A stretch of 64,000 nt of DNA from the NCBI RefSeq assembly GCF_022669015.1, contig NZ_JAKKSL010000001.1, positions 536,059-600,058 of the forward strand, read 5' to 3'. The translations under genes were made by a program, and so were the position numbers. The notes under the pieces are model-generated. The model saw nothing but the letters and a program-made list of their open reading frames with translations. It was not told the DNA's origin and made no database searches. Positions 30,144 to 38,991 of the stretch are shown here, piece after piece. Source of the stretch: Colwellia maritima. GTDB taxonomy: Bacteria > Pseudomonadota > Gammaproteobacteria > Enterobacterales > Alteromonadaceae. Within the stretch, counting starts at the first letter, position 1, and every line of letters begins with the position of its first letter.

Positions 30144-31040
30144 TTAAACTGTCGGTAAGTTCTTACATTGTGCGCGTAGCTCACTTAAAAAACTTTTTGC
30201 GGCGGGACCTAGTCTGTCGGCATCTTTAAAAATCAATTGAAGTTGCGTCGATCGCTTGCCATTATGTTTTAATTGCAATGGTTTGAGTTGCTCGGTTTCA
30301 AGCTGCGTTTTTATTGATGGTGCAGGTAACCATGCGTAACCTAAGCCGTTACAGACCATATCGATAGACGTTTGCATATGACTAACTGTCCGGCGTTGGT
30401 TTGCCCCTAACCGACCTTCATTTCTTTTGGTTGTGAGAGCAGAATCGCGCACGACAATTTGACGATGTCCCTTAAGATCTTGTAGTGTTAATTCTCGCTC
30501 AAGCAGGTGCAGTGAATGCTCAGGGTTTGCAACAGCAACGAATTCGATATGACATAAAGGCTCACTAAATCCATCACGTAATGAGATAGGTGAGATAGCA
30601 ATATCAACCTCGGCATTTTCAATCAGTTCGTTCGCTCCGCTGAGAATGGATTCAACTAATTCAATCTGCAACATGGGATACAACCGGGAGACCTTTTCTA
30701 GCACTTGATATAGAATGGTTTGATTAAACATTTCGTCTATGGCAATTTTTAACTGACTTTCAGTGCCATTGCCCAAAGTTTTTCCTACAGCTTCAATTTT
30801 TTCGGCTTCATCGAGTAAATAATTTGCTCGTTTTAGCATTAACTCACCCGCTTCGGTTAATACCGTTTTTCGTCCTTCAATTCTGAATAACTTAATGCGT
30901 AATGACTCTTCTATTTTCCCTACTGCATTATGAATACTGGACTGACTTTTATGTACACCTTGTGAAGCTTGGTTAAAGCCCCCAAATTCCACAACAGAGC
31001 GAAACATTCGCCATTGCTCTAAAGAAATTCTCAACATCAT
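30144..31040 (-). CDS. LysR-family transcriptional regulator
   Basis: This 298-residue protein has an N-terminal winged HTH (LEQWRMFRSVVEFGGFNQASQGVHKSQSSIHNAVGKIEESLRIKLF) and a C-terminal substrate-binding-like effector domain. It begins directly after the Kef stop codon, so it is probably co-transcribed with the antiporter. Likely targets are the nearby pirin, Kef, hydrolase-OsmC and azoreductase genes, a set typical of quinone or electrophile stress. Effector unknown. Intact. Confidence 0.88.
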   Translation of the reverse strand: MMLRISLEQWRMFRSVVEFGGFNQASQGVHKSQSSIHNAVGKIEESLRIKLFRIEGRKTVLTEAGELMLKRANYLLDEAEKIEAVGKTLGNGTESQLKIAIDEMFNQTILYQVLEKVSRLYPMLQIELVESILSGANELIENAEVDIAISPISLRDGFSEPLCHIEFVAVANPEHSLHLLERELTLQDLKGHRQIVVRDSALTTKRNEGRLGANQRRTVSHMQTSIDMVCNGLGYAWLPAPSIKTQLETEQLKPLQLKHNGKRSTQLQLIFKDADRLGPAAKSFLSELRAQCKNLPTV

Positions 31041-32909
31041 TTAGTCTCTTTGTGATTTGTTATATTTAATCTCAGTTGAATCAACTTCCGTTTGTTGGCA
31101 AATGCTTAACTTGTCTTGCTCTTCTTTGTCTTTTTTCAATACTTGTTTTAAATCTTCAATACGTTGCCTAACGGCAATACCATAACTGTGATCATCACCC
31201 CACAAATTAGCGAGGGCGGCTAATGATTCATTATCATGCTCGGCAAATAGCTGACCAAGACGTTTAGCATCTTGTTTGTTATGACCGAGTAATGATAATG
31301 CTTCAACGCCTAAATTTAGTGCAGAATCGAAGGTTTCTCGTTTAAATGAAGTAACGCCTAAAGCGATTAATTGATAGGCATGGCGTCGGTCAATTGCGCG
31401 TGCAGCAATTTTTAAATGAGGAAAGTGTTTGTGGGCAAGGGTTACAATTTCTAAAATTTTATCCGCATCGTCAATGGCAATCACTAATAATTGAGCATCA
31501 CTTGCGCCTGAGGCTTCAAGTAAATCATGTCGTGCGGCATCACCATAAAAAACTTTATTGCCAAAACGTCTCAGCATTTCTATCTGACTAGGGCTGTGAT
31601 CAAGAATAGACAGGTGATAGCCTTGTGCCGTTAGTAAGCGACCAATGATCTGACCAAACCGCCCATACCCCGCAATAATCACGTTTTTAGTTGCTTCTAT
31701 TTCTTCAAGTGAATCAAATGCTTGCTGAATATTTACTTGATGACTCATTTTTTCATAAATCATTAATAGTAAAGGAGCCATTAGCATTGATATTGCAACC
31801 ACCAACGTTGTTAATTTAGTTTGCTCTACATCGAGAATTTGCAAAGAGGATGTCAATGACAACAGAACAAATGCAAATTCACCACCCTGAGCTAAGGCCA
31901 GTGTAAATAGAAGTTTTTGTTTACTTTTTATTTTAAACAGCACCGATAAAACGTATAACACGAAAGCTTTTAATACAATTAAACCCAAAGACTAATAATA
32001 CCACCGTAGTAAATTGTCCTGTTAACAAGGGAAAATCTATCGATGCGCCTACAGTGATAAAAAACAGACCGAGCAGTAAACCTTTAAAGGGCTCTATATC
32101 CACTTCTAATTCATGTCTGAACTCGCTTTCTGCCAGTACAACACCGCCTAAAAATGTGCCTAATGCGGGTGACAAACCAATTTTTTGCATAATTACTGCA
32201 ATGACAATCACTAAAAATAGAGCAAATAAAGTAAATAATTCGCGTAATCGTGTTTCTGCTATATATCTAAACAGTGGCGCAGAAACGTATTTTCCTGCGA
32301 GAATAATTAACGCAATTACTGAAAGTGAGATTAATACTTGCCCATATGCCGGTAAGTGTTTAATTAAGTTACCGTGGTTTGCAACAAATGCTTTGGACTA
32401 TCATTTATAGCCAATAAGGGGAGCAATGCTAAAATAGGTATGACGGCTATGTCTTGAAACAATAAGACCGAAAATGCATTTTGTCCTGCATCTTGCTTAA
32501 TCCAACCCTTCTCGGTTAAGGTCTGTAATGCAATTGCCGTGGACGACAGCGATAACATTAATCCCACCGCAAGTGATGCTTGCCACGTTAACGCTAAAAG
32601 TTGATAACAAACGACAAAAAATAATAGGCTAGTAATGATGACTTGTAGACCACCTAAGCCAATAATTGAATGTCTTAATTTCCATAAACGGCTAGGTTGT
32701 AGTTCTAAGCCAACAAGGAATAACATCATCACTACACCAAACTCTGCAAAATGCATTACGTCAGTTTGATCGCCCACCAAAGCTAAAATATATGGGCCTA
32801 TTAAAATACCCGCAATTAAATAACCAAGCACAGAGCCTAGCCCTAAACGTTTTGCAATTGGCACTGCAATAATTGCTGCAGCTAAATAGATAACGGCCAT
32901 TTCTAACAT
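31041..32909 (-). CDS. Kef-type glutathione-gated K+/H+ antiporter, frameshifted
   Basis: This CPA2-family antiporter has about 620 residues. The membrane domain starts [39 protein letters not shown]. It contains [20 protein letters not shown] and [16 protein letters not shown], then [44 protein letters not shown] cytosolic TrkA-N/KTN domain follows ([30 protein letters not shown]). I chose start 32909 behind AGGAAG rather than an upstream in-frame start at 33005. Breaks near 32390 and 31970 shift frame. KefB/KefC lower cytoplasmic pH when glutathione adducts form, protecting against electrophiles. Confidence 0.88.
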
Positions 32910-32944
32910 GGTAACTTCCTTGAACGGTATTATTACTTCAATCG

Positions 32945-34063
32945 TTAGTCTTGCGCTGTCGTTGTAATAGTAAGTTTGTTGTTTAGTGTTTGATGCACAG
33001 GGCATTTATTCGCAATCACCAAGAGTTTGTTTTTTTGTTCTTCAGAAAGATTACCAACCAATGTTACCTTACGAGTAATTTGCTCACCATCACTCAGTGA
33101 TTCCTTACTGGGATTGTTATTCTGATGATTTTTACTGTGTTCCAAAGTGACTTTTATATCGTGTAAATCTATTTTCTTATGCTTGGCATACATTCTTAAT
33201 GTCATTACTGTACAAGCCCCTAAAGCTGCTAAAAGGTGCTCATATGGATCGGGCCCTAAATTTTTACCACCAAGGTTTAGTGGCTCATCAGCCAACCAAG
33301 AATGATCATCACTGGCAACATTGACAGTGAAATTATGATCTTTCTCTGATACGACAATGGTACCCTTTTCAGGTTTAATAATAGTTTCGCCAGTCTTTTC
33401 AGATGCTTGTATGTATTTATCAGCTTGACTACTGATCACTGTTGCAACATAAACAGCATCTGAATGAGTGGAAAGAAAATGGTCAGCAGTGTCTAACGAG
33501 ATAAAGCTTTTAGGATGTTTAAGGTGTGAATATATTTTCTCCGCTTCGTTTATCGAAACCATAGTATCCACAGGGCTATGCATCAACAATACGGATTTAC
33601 CTTTCAATATAAACTGTGGCGGATTGGTTTTATCGTCTTTGTTTGTAATGTCTTGTGTAATATACCCAGAGAGCGCAGGCGCACCAATTGTTGCAACAGC
33701 CGATATTGATTTAATATCACTCGCGACTGCAAGTGCTGCAGCGCCTCCGATACTATGACCAACCAATAGTTGTGGCGCCGCATAATTTAGTTTTAAAAAC
33801 GTAGCTGCTGATTTTAGATCGTCAAGATTTGAGGCAAAATTAGCATTGGAAAAATCGCTATTCTCTGATTTTGTAGAATTAAATTGTAAAACGGCAAAAC
33901 CTTTTTCAACTAATGCTCTTACAATAACGGAATCTGCTGTATTCGCCTTATCACAGGTAAAACAATGAGCAAAAAGCGCATAAGCTTTAACTGTTCCAGA
34001 GGGAAATTCTAATAACCCTGTTAGCTTTTGACCGTTACTGATAAATTCAACACGCTTTTCCAT
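32945..34063 (-). CDS. Alpha/beta hydrolase - OsmC fusion protein
   Basis: This 372-residue two-domain protein joins an N-terminal alpha/beta hydrolase ([22 protein letters not shown]; nucleophile elbow [16 protein letters not shown]; later VDTMV and ADHFL) to a C-terminal OsmC/Ohr-type domain. The OsmC part shows [22 protein letters not shown] and [12 protein letters not shown], the two redox Cys of OsmC. Such fusions probably combine ester hydrolysis and peroxide reduction, though the real substrate is unknown. The ATG at 34063, one codon after a GTG, is the likely start. It is 35 bp upstream of kef and divergent from the azoreductase. Intact. Confidence 0.88.
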   Translation of the reverse strand: MEKRVEFISNGQKLTGLLEFPSGTVKAYALFAHCFTCDKANTADSVIVRALVEKGFAVLQFNSTKSENSDFSNANFASNLDDLKSAATFLKLNYAAPQLLVGHSIGGAAALAVASDIKSISAVATIGAPALSGYITQDITNKDDKTNPPQFILKGKSVLLMHSPVDTMVSINEAEKIYSHLKHPKSFISLDTADHFLSTHSDAVYVATVISSQADKYIQASEKTGETIIKPEKGTIVVSEKDHNFTVNVASDDHSWLADEPLNLGGKNLGPDPYEHLLAALGACTVMTLRMYAKHKKIDLHDIKVTLEHSKNHQNNNPSKESLSDGEQITRKVTLVGNLSEEQKNKLLVIANKCPVHQTLNNKLTITTTAQD

Positions 34064-34348
34064 CACTGTCCCCTTCGTTTATTAGCATATAAATTTTAAA
34101 GAATTTACTGACAAAAACCTAACTTATTAACCCGATGTGAGGTTTATTATTCTGTTTTTAGTAATGTTAACAGTATAGGCAATAGAAACTATGCTTTTAA
34201 TATTATGGCTATGTTAAATTAATCACTAATAACGTACATTCTTTTTATTAGAATGAATAGTGCTTTTTTTAATGATTTTAATCTAGTGATAATTAATGAA
34301 TACTTAGTCAACTTATACATTATTTAATTCCTAAGAAAGGTACTTATT

Positions 34349-34960
34349 ATGAAAAATATACTTGTTATTAATTCATCTATTAACGGCGAACAGGGTAATT
34401 CGTCTTTATTGTCAAAAGAACTGACCTCTAGTTTAGCGTTACAGTCTAACGTTATTATTGTTGCACGAGATTTAAATACACCAATACTGCCACATTTAAC
34501 TCAACCAGAAATGACAGCATGGATGATGCCAGTAAACGAGCGCAGTGAAGAGCAAGTGCAGTTAGCTTCTATTTCAGATACGTTAATTGAAGAGTTAAAA
34601 GCAAGTGATGTGCTTGTTATTGGCATGCCAATGTATAACTTTGGTATTCCTTCAACGTTTAAAGCCTGGATTGACCGAATAGCTAGAGCCGGTATTACGT
34701 TTAAATACACAGAGCAAGGTCCTGTTGGTTTGTTAGCCGATAAAAAAGTGATTATTGTTGCGGCGCGTGGGGGAGTCTATAAAGGAACCTCTAAAGATAC
34801 TCAAAGCCAATACCTTAAAGATGTGTTCGCCTTTATTGGTATAACTGATGTTGAATTTGTCTATGCTGAAGGCTTGAATATGCCGACCAAGGAGGAGAGT
34901 TTAATTCAAGCGAGAAAAGAGATAAGCACAATAGTGAGCAAGTTATACCAATCTTACTAA
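34349..34960 (+). CDS. azoR: FMN-dependent NADH-azoreductase / quinone reductase
   Basis: AzoR reduces azo dyes and quinones with two electrons, using NADH and FMN. The 203 residues show the flavodoxin-like MKNILVINSSINGEQGNSSLLSKEL. PMYNFGIPSTFKAWIDRIARAGITFKYTEQGPVGL (FMN site) and VAARGGVYKG follow. AAGAAAGG precedes the ATG. The last codons, LYQSY and the stop, fall in a 24 bp match to the ATACCA dispersed repeat. It is divergent from the hydrolase-OsmC/kef/lysR operon. Confidence 0.92.
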   Translation: MKNILVINSSINGEQGNSSLLSKELTSSLALQSNVIIVARDLNTPILPHLTQPEMTAWMMPVNERSEEQVQLASISDTLIEELKASDVLVIGMPMYNFGIPSTFKAWIDRIARAGITFKYTEQGPVGLLADKKVIIVAARGGVYKGTSKDTQSQYLKDVFAFIGITDVEFVYAEGLNMPTKEESLIQARKEISTIVSKLYQSY

Positions 34961-34966
34961 CTATGC
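34943..34966 (-). repeat. End fragment of the ATACCA dispersed repeat overlapping the azoR stop
   Basis: TTATACCAATCTTACTAACTATG matches the terminal segment of copy C at 43.41 kb (TTATACCAATCTCACTAACTATG) with one difference. The remainder of the element is not found here. Confidence 0.6.
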
Positions 34967-34978
34967 AGTGCTTGTTAG

Positions 34979-35510
34979 CTAATTTAGTTCAAAGTCTTGC
35001 TTGTTTAATGCCAGACTTTGTTCAAAATGTAATAACCATTGTTTTTTTGATAAAACCGCCAAGATAACCGGTAAGGCTGCCGTTTTTTCCTATCACCCGA
35101 TGACAGGGGATAATGATAGAAATAGGATTAGCACCATTAGCACCACCAACGGCTCTAACCGCTTTTGGCTTGTTCATTACTTGAGCTTGTTCACTATAAG
35201 ACGCCGTTTGACCAAAGGGAATGTTTAATAACGCCTGCCAACTTTGTAAACGGAAATCTGTGCCTTTGGGGTTTAAGGGTAAATCGAAACGTTGTCGTTT
35301 TTGACCAAAATATTCTAGTAGTTGTTGTTTAGCATGAAGGCTTAAGGGGTTTTCAGGCCATAGGCAGGTTGCTTGTTCTAAAGCAGGTTTAGAATCAAAA
35401 AATTCGGCACGTTGAAGCGAATGCTCTGAGCATAAAACAAAAAAATCACCCATGGGTGTTGATAAGTTACTACGGTACTGAGCCGAGCCATCGTCTTTAA
35501 TAAAACTCAT
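34979..35510 (-). CDS. ogt: Methylated-DNA-protein cysteine methyltransferase, frameshifted at its end
   Basis: This suicide repair protein removes O6-methylguanine by transferring the alkyl group to a Cys. The start at 35510 gives MSFIKDDGSAQYRS. The active site reads GANGANPISIIIPCHRVIGKNGSLTGYLGG, with the PCHRV acceptor Cys. A base break near 35050 truncates the C-terminus; the corrected frame gives LSKKQWLLHFEQSLALNKQDFELN, a normal Ogt ending at 34979. The start overlaps the stop of ada-alkA by 4 bp, so the two repair genes form an operon. Confidence 0.9.
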
Positions 35511-36880
35511 AATAAGTTCCAAATATGTATAGTTAAATAAGATTGCCATGGCGAGCTATTGCTTGGTTGCAACTCGATCTGTTGCGCTGCTAAGGCTTTT
35601 TTTATGCCTAAATCTGAGCCTAGCCAAATATTACTATCACTTAAGCCGCGCATTTTAGCGTAATTTACAGTCCATGGTCCTATGCCTTTAAGTGATAACC
35701 AAGTGTCTGGATGTTGATCATCTCGATGCTCCATCATAAAATGAGCAAAGCGAAGCAAGGTTTCACGCCTGCTGTTAGGCATTTTCAAAAGTAATAAATC
35801 TGAGTTTGCCACTTGCTTTGGCGTGGGGAAAAAGATTTTGTTATCTAACGAGCTACCATAGCCATGCACTAGCGTGCGAACTAACTTTAATGCTGCAACC
35901 ACAGAAATCTGTTGCCCTAGAATAGCACGACAGCCCGCCTCAAATAAATTCCATATACCCGGTAAGCGCAAACCCGGAATTACCGTATCCAATTTACCGC
36001 TTGCTTTCAATTGTTGGTCTATCTGTTGGCTATTGGCATCTAAATCTAATAAACGGCGAATATTCTTAACTACTGGCAGTAATTGTTTTGAATCACTCAG
36101 TTGAATATTAACAATAAATCCGTGTTTTTCTGGCTGATGGCGAGCATCAAACCAACCCGTGCATAATGCGCCATTTGCACAGGGCCATGTAAAGGCTCTG
36201 CCATAGGAATGTTCGGTGAGCCATTCCATGGACTCGATGGCACGAACTTGCAAAAAATCACGACAATGAGGCCAATTGTAAGGTGGTCGGTAACTAAGAA
36301 ATAATTGAATACATTGGCTTTTGTCTGCCTTGTTTTTGCGTATTTTAGATGGAGTAGTTTTTAAATTCTGAGCAAAATAGTCATTGAAACGGCGAACACT
36401 AGCAAAACCACAAGCAAAAGCGACTTCGCTGACGGCTAAATGACTTTGTTGCAATAGGCTTTTTGCAAATAAAGCTTGTTGGTAAAGCGCATATTTTTTG
36501 GCGCTAATACCTAATCTCGCTTGAAATAAGCTATTCAAATAACGACTGCTAATACCTAATCGCTCACTAAGCTGAACTATAGAGTGGTCAATTAATTCAC
36601 CGTTATTAATCAGTTTGATAGCCCGTTCAAACGTGGTATTTGTGCCTTTCCAAGGATTAGAGCCTGGGGCACTATCAGGACGACAGCGTAAACAGGGGCG
36701 ACAACCCAAATTAGCGGCTTCGATGGCTGTGCTGACATAGATCACATTTTCTTCTTTTGGACTAACCGCAGGGCAAATTGGACGACAATAGATACCCGTT
36801 GTTTTGACGGCAATAAAAAATAAACCGTCAAAACGTGGGTCTTTGGAAAGACGAGCTGATTGCATCTCACTGAATTTCAT
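35507..36880 (-). CDS. Ada-AlkA fusion: methyl-sensing activator with 3-methyladenine glycosylase
   Basis: This 457-residue multidomain repair protein starts with an Ada Zn-binding domain carrying the Cys set YCRPICP (C32, C36) and GCRPCLRC (C63, C66); the first of these accepts methyl groups from phosphotriesters in Ada. Next come an AraC-type HTH region (ISAKKYALYQQALFAKSLLQQSHLAVSEVAFACGFASVRRFNDYF) and an AlkA glycosylase domain. The glycosylase shows a helix-hairpin-helix (WLSLKGIGPWTVNYAKMRGL) and GSDLGIKKAL carrying the catalytic Asp. It likely senses alkylation, activates its own operon with ogt and excises alkylated bases. Intact. Confidence 0.9.
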   Translation of the reverse strand: MKFSEMQSARLSKDPRFDGLFFIAVKTTGIYCRPICPAVSPKEENVIYVSTAIEAANLGCRPCLRCRPDSAPGSNPWKGTNTTFERAIKLINNGELIDHSIVQLSERLGISSRYLNSLFQARLGISAKKYALYQQALFAKSLLQQSHLAVSEVAFACGFASVRRFNDYFAQNLKTTPSKIRKNKADKSQCIQLFLSYRPPYNWPHCRDFLQVRAIESMEWLTEHSYGRAFTWPCANGALCTGWFDARHQPEKHGFIVNIQLSDSKQLLPVVKNIRRLLDLDANSQQIDQQLKASGKLDTVIPGLRLPGIWNLFEAGCRAILGQQISVVAALKLVRTLVHGYGSSLDNKIFFPTPKQVANSDLLLLKMPNSRRETLLRFAHFMMEHRDDQHPDTWLSLKGIGPWTVNYAKMRGLSDSNIWLGSDLGIKKALAAQQIELQPSNSSPWQSYLTIHIWNLL

Positions 36881-37051
36881 AATCTACTCTGCACGGTTTT
36901 GATATAAAGAGTTTACTATAAAAATAAATAAGACTAGCCAAAATCGGAACTCAATAGTCATTCTTTTGTTGGTTTTAAGACATTAATTTATCAAATGATA
37001 GCTAAAATATTTCTTTTGTCGGACTGAAGTGCAACTTAGCTTTTAGGTTCG

Positions 37052-37107
37052 ATGTAGGGAGTAATTTATTACCCCCTTTTTTTCGAACTGAAATCCAATT
37101 CACATAG
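37052..37107. repeat. TGTAGG short palindromic repeat, copy e
   Basis: ATGTAGGGAGTAATTTATTACCCCC...CCAATTCACATAGG has the same plan as the 16.55 kb copy. It lies directly after the lipase stop and before the Ada-AlkA promoter region; no gene is seen in 36881-37112. Confidence 0.65.
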
Positions 37108-37112
37108 GTATA

Positions 37113-37814
37113 TTATTGAATTAACGCAACTTGCTTGCTAGCAGTGTATGTTTGTAAACCAAAATGACCCAGTGCATAAGTATAACTAGCATTCTCGTTG
37201 GGTATACGACTTGAGTGTATACCACCGACAGAACAAACACCGCTACCGCACACTATTTGGTCATTCCAACTTTTAATAGAGTAAATGCGATTTGCGATAA
37301 CTTTGGTACCGAGCCAGTCAAGGAAGGGGCTAGATATTGATAAACCACTAGCACCACAAGTTGGTGACCAAATATTCCAAGGGTACGTACCACATGTCCA
37401 TAAACCACGATAAGCCCCTGCAACACCAACAAAACTATCTACCTGACTGCTTTTATTGAGCTTAATAATTTGTTGGGCAGCTAGGGTAACGCCCATTGAG
37501 TGCCCGATAACATCAATTTTTCCAGTGCAAGATGAATTTAATGCGGCGGTTATATCATTTCTTACCGGTGTTTCTTCTGAGCCACTATGATTATTATTAG
37601 CGGCATAGCTGCTCCCCCATGAAGGACGATAAATTTGATTGCTGCTATAACCTTTGGTAAGTAATAACTCATAGGTATTATCCCAGTCTGATGGAGAGCC
37701 GGTATTACCATGAACAAGTACTACGTTATCAACACAAGCCGCTTGTGCAAATGCCGTGGTCATTAGCAAGCCTAAAACTAATAATGATTTATTAAGCAAT
37801 GTTGTTATTTTCAT
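37113..37814 (-). CDS. Secreted lipase/esterase (alpha/beta hydrolase)
   Basis: This 233-residue exported hydrolase has a signal peptide MKITTLLNKSLLVLGLLMTTAFAQA. The mature protein has the oxyanion segment NVVLVHGNTGSPSDW, the nucleophile elbow DVIGHSMGVTLAA (GHSMG), and a His near LGHFGLQ for the triad. There are multiple Cys pairs (CGTYPWNIWSPTCG, CGSGVC). It resembles the small class-2 lipase group. It is transcribed alone. The substrate is likely short acyl esters; exact specificity is unknown. Intact. Confidence 0.82.
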   Translation of the reverse strand: MKITTLLNKSLLVLGLLMTTAFAQAACVDNVVLVHGNTGSPSDWDNTYELLLTKGYSSNQIYRPSWGSSYAANNNHSGSEETPVRNDITAALNSSCTGKIDVIGHSMGVTLAAQQIIKLNKSSQVDSFVGVAGAYRGLWTCGTYPWNIWSPTCGASGLSISSPFLDWLGTKVIANRIYSIKSWNDQIVCGSGVCSVGGIHSSRIPNENASYTYALGHFGLQTYTASKQVALIQ

Positions 37815-37971
37815 TTTATTCGCCTTTTTAAGTTTTTGACTTTTTGGCTTTATTTAGCCAAGAGATGTTCATATTAGTTAAAATTAGAACATCTTAAGGT
37901 TAGCTAAAAAATAAACAAAAATAAGTGGCTCTTTAGTGCCATAAAGCATGGTTAAAAATTAGTTTTGTGAA

Positions 37972-38752
37972 TTATTGAGCGGTCCATGCGCCGTCCATCG
38001 GTAGAGCTGATCCCGTAATACTGCGTGCACTATCGCTACATAAAAATAAAATAAATTCACCTATTTGACGAGGATTCATCATTTCGGGTAAGGGTTGCTT
38101 GGCCGTAACTAAATTATATTTAGCTTGTTCAAAATCAACCTGTTCTTTTTGAGCAATATCCTTAATCTGATTATTAATTAATGGTGTGTCTACCCAAACC
38201 AGGACAAATGGCATTGGCAGTAATCCCTGATTCCGCGCACTCCAACGCAACAACTTTTGTTAAACCAATGATGCCATGTTTGGCAGCGACATAAGCGGAT
38301 TTGTTGACTGAACCCACTAAGCCATGAACAGACGCAATGTTGATGATACGGCCCCAACCTTCGGCTTTCATCTCGGGTATTGATTGCTGAATAGTATGAA
38401 AAGCTGCGCTCAAGTTAATAGCAATAATGGCGTTCCATTTACTTACTGGAAAATTTTCAACACTTTCAGTGTGCTGAATACCCGCATTATTGATCAAAAT
38501 ATTAATAGACCCCATGATGCTTTTAGCGTGAGCCATAAAGGCTGAAATAGCGTCAGCATCCATTAAATCGGCGTTATCAAAATATGTTTTGATATGATAT
38601 TTTGTGGCAAACTCTTGTGCTAAAGCTTCACCTTCAGCTTGATCCATTAACCCATGTAAAACTAAATTAATGCCTTGTTCTGCTAGTGTATGTGCTGTTG
38701 CTAAGCCAATACCGGTTGAGCCTGTGATGAGTGCTGTTTTACCTTTAAGCAT
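37972..38752 (-). CDS. 3-Hydroxybutyrate dehydrogenase-like SDR, frameshifted
   Basis: This short-chain dehydrogenase has about 259 residues. It starts MLKGKTALITGSTGIGLATAHTL; start 38752 is chosen as the family's usual N-terminus. The active site has NNAGIQH, the catalytic Ser in NIASVHG, and YVAAKHG (Tyr/Lys). A base break near 38200 shifts the part from LVWVDTPLINNQI to GSALPMDGAWTAQ. The sequence best fits BdhA, which interconverts 3-hydroxybutyrate and acetoacetate. The glycine-rich loop is TGSTGIG, one residue shorter than the usual TGxxxGIG. That could be an in-frame 3-base loss or a real variant. Confidence 0.82.
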
Positions 38753-38991
38753 ATTAATATTCCCATTAATCATTCAATAATCGACATTGAGTCAACCTGT
38801 TATCGATAATTTTAACGCAATTACTTTACTTTATATTTAGCACCATAGTGCTAGACGCTGAGCTGTATAACATGCCAGTCAATTACAAGGATGGGATATT
38901 TTCGATTTGAGGTTATTAGATAGAGCAACTATCTGATATGATCTACCTTATTGGAAAATTACACTTTAATTAATGTTGGAACGGTAAATCA

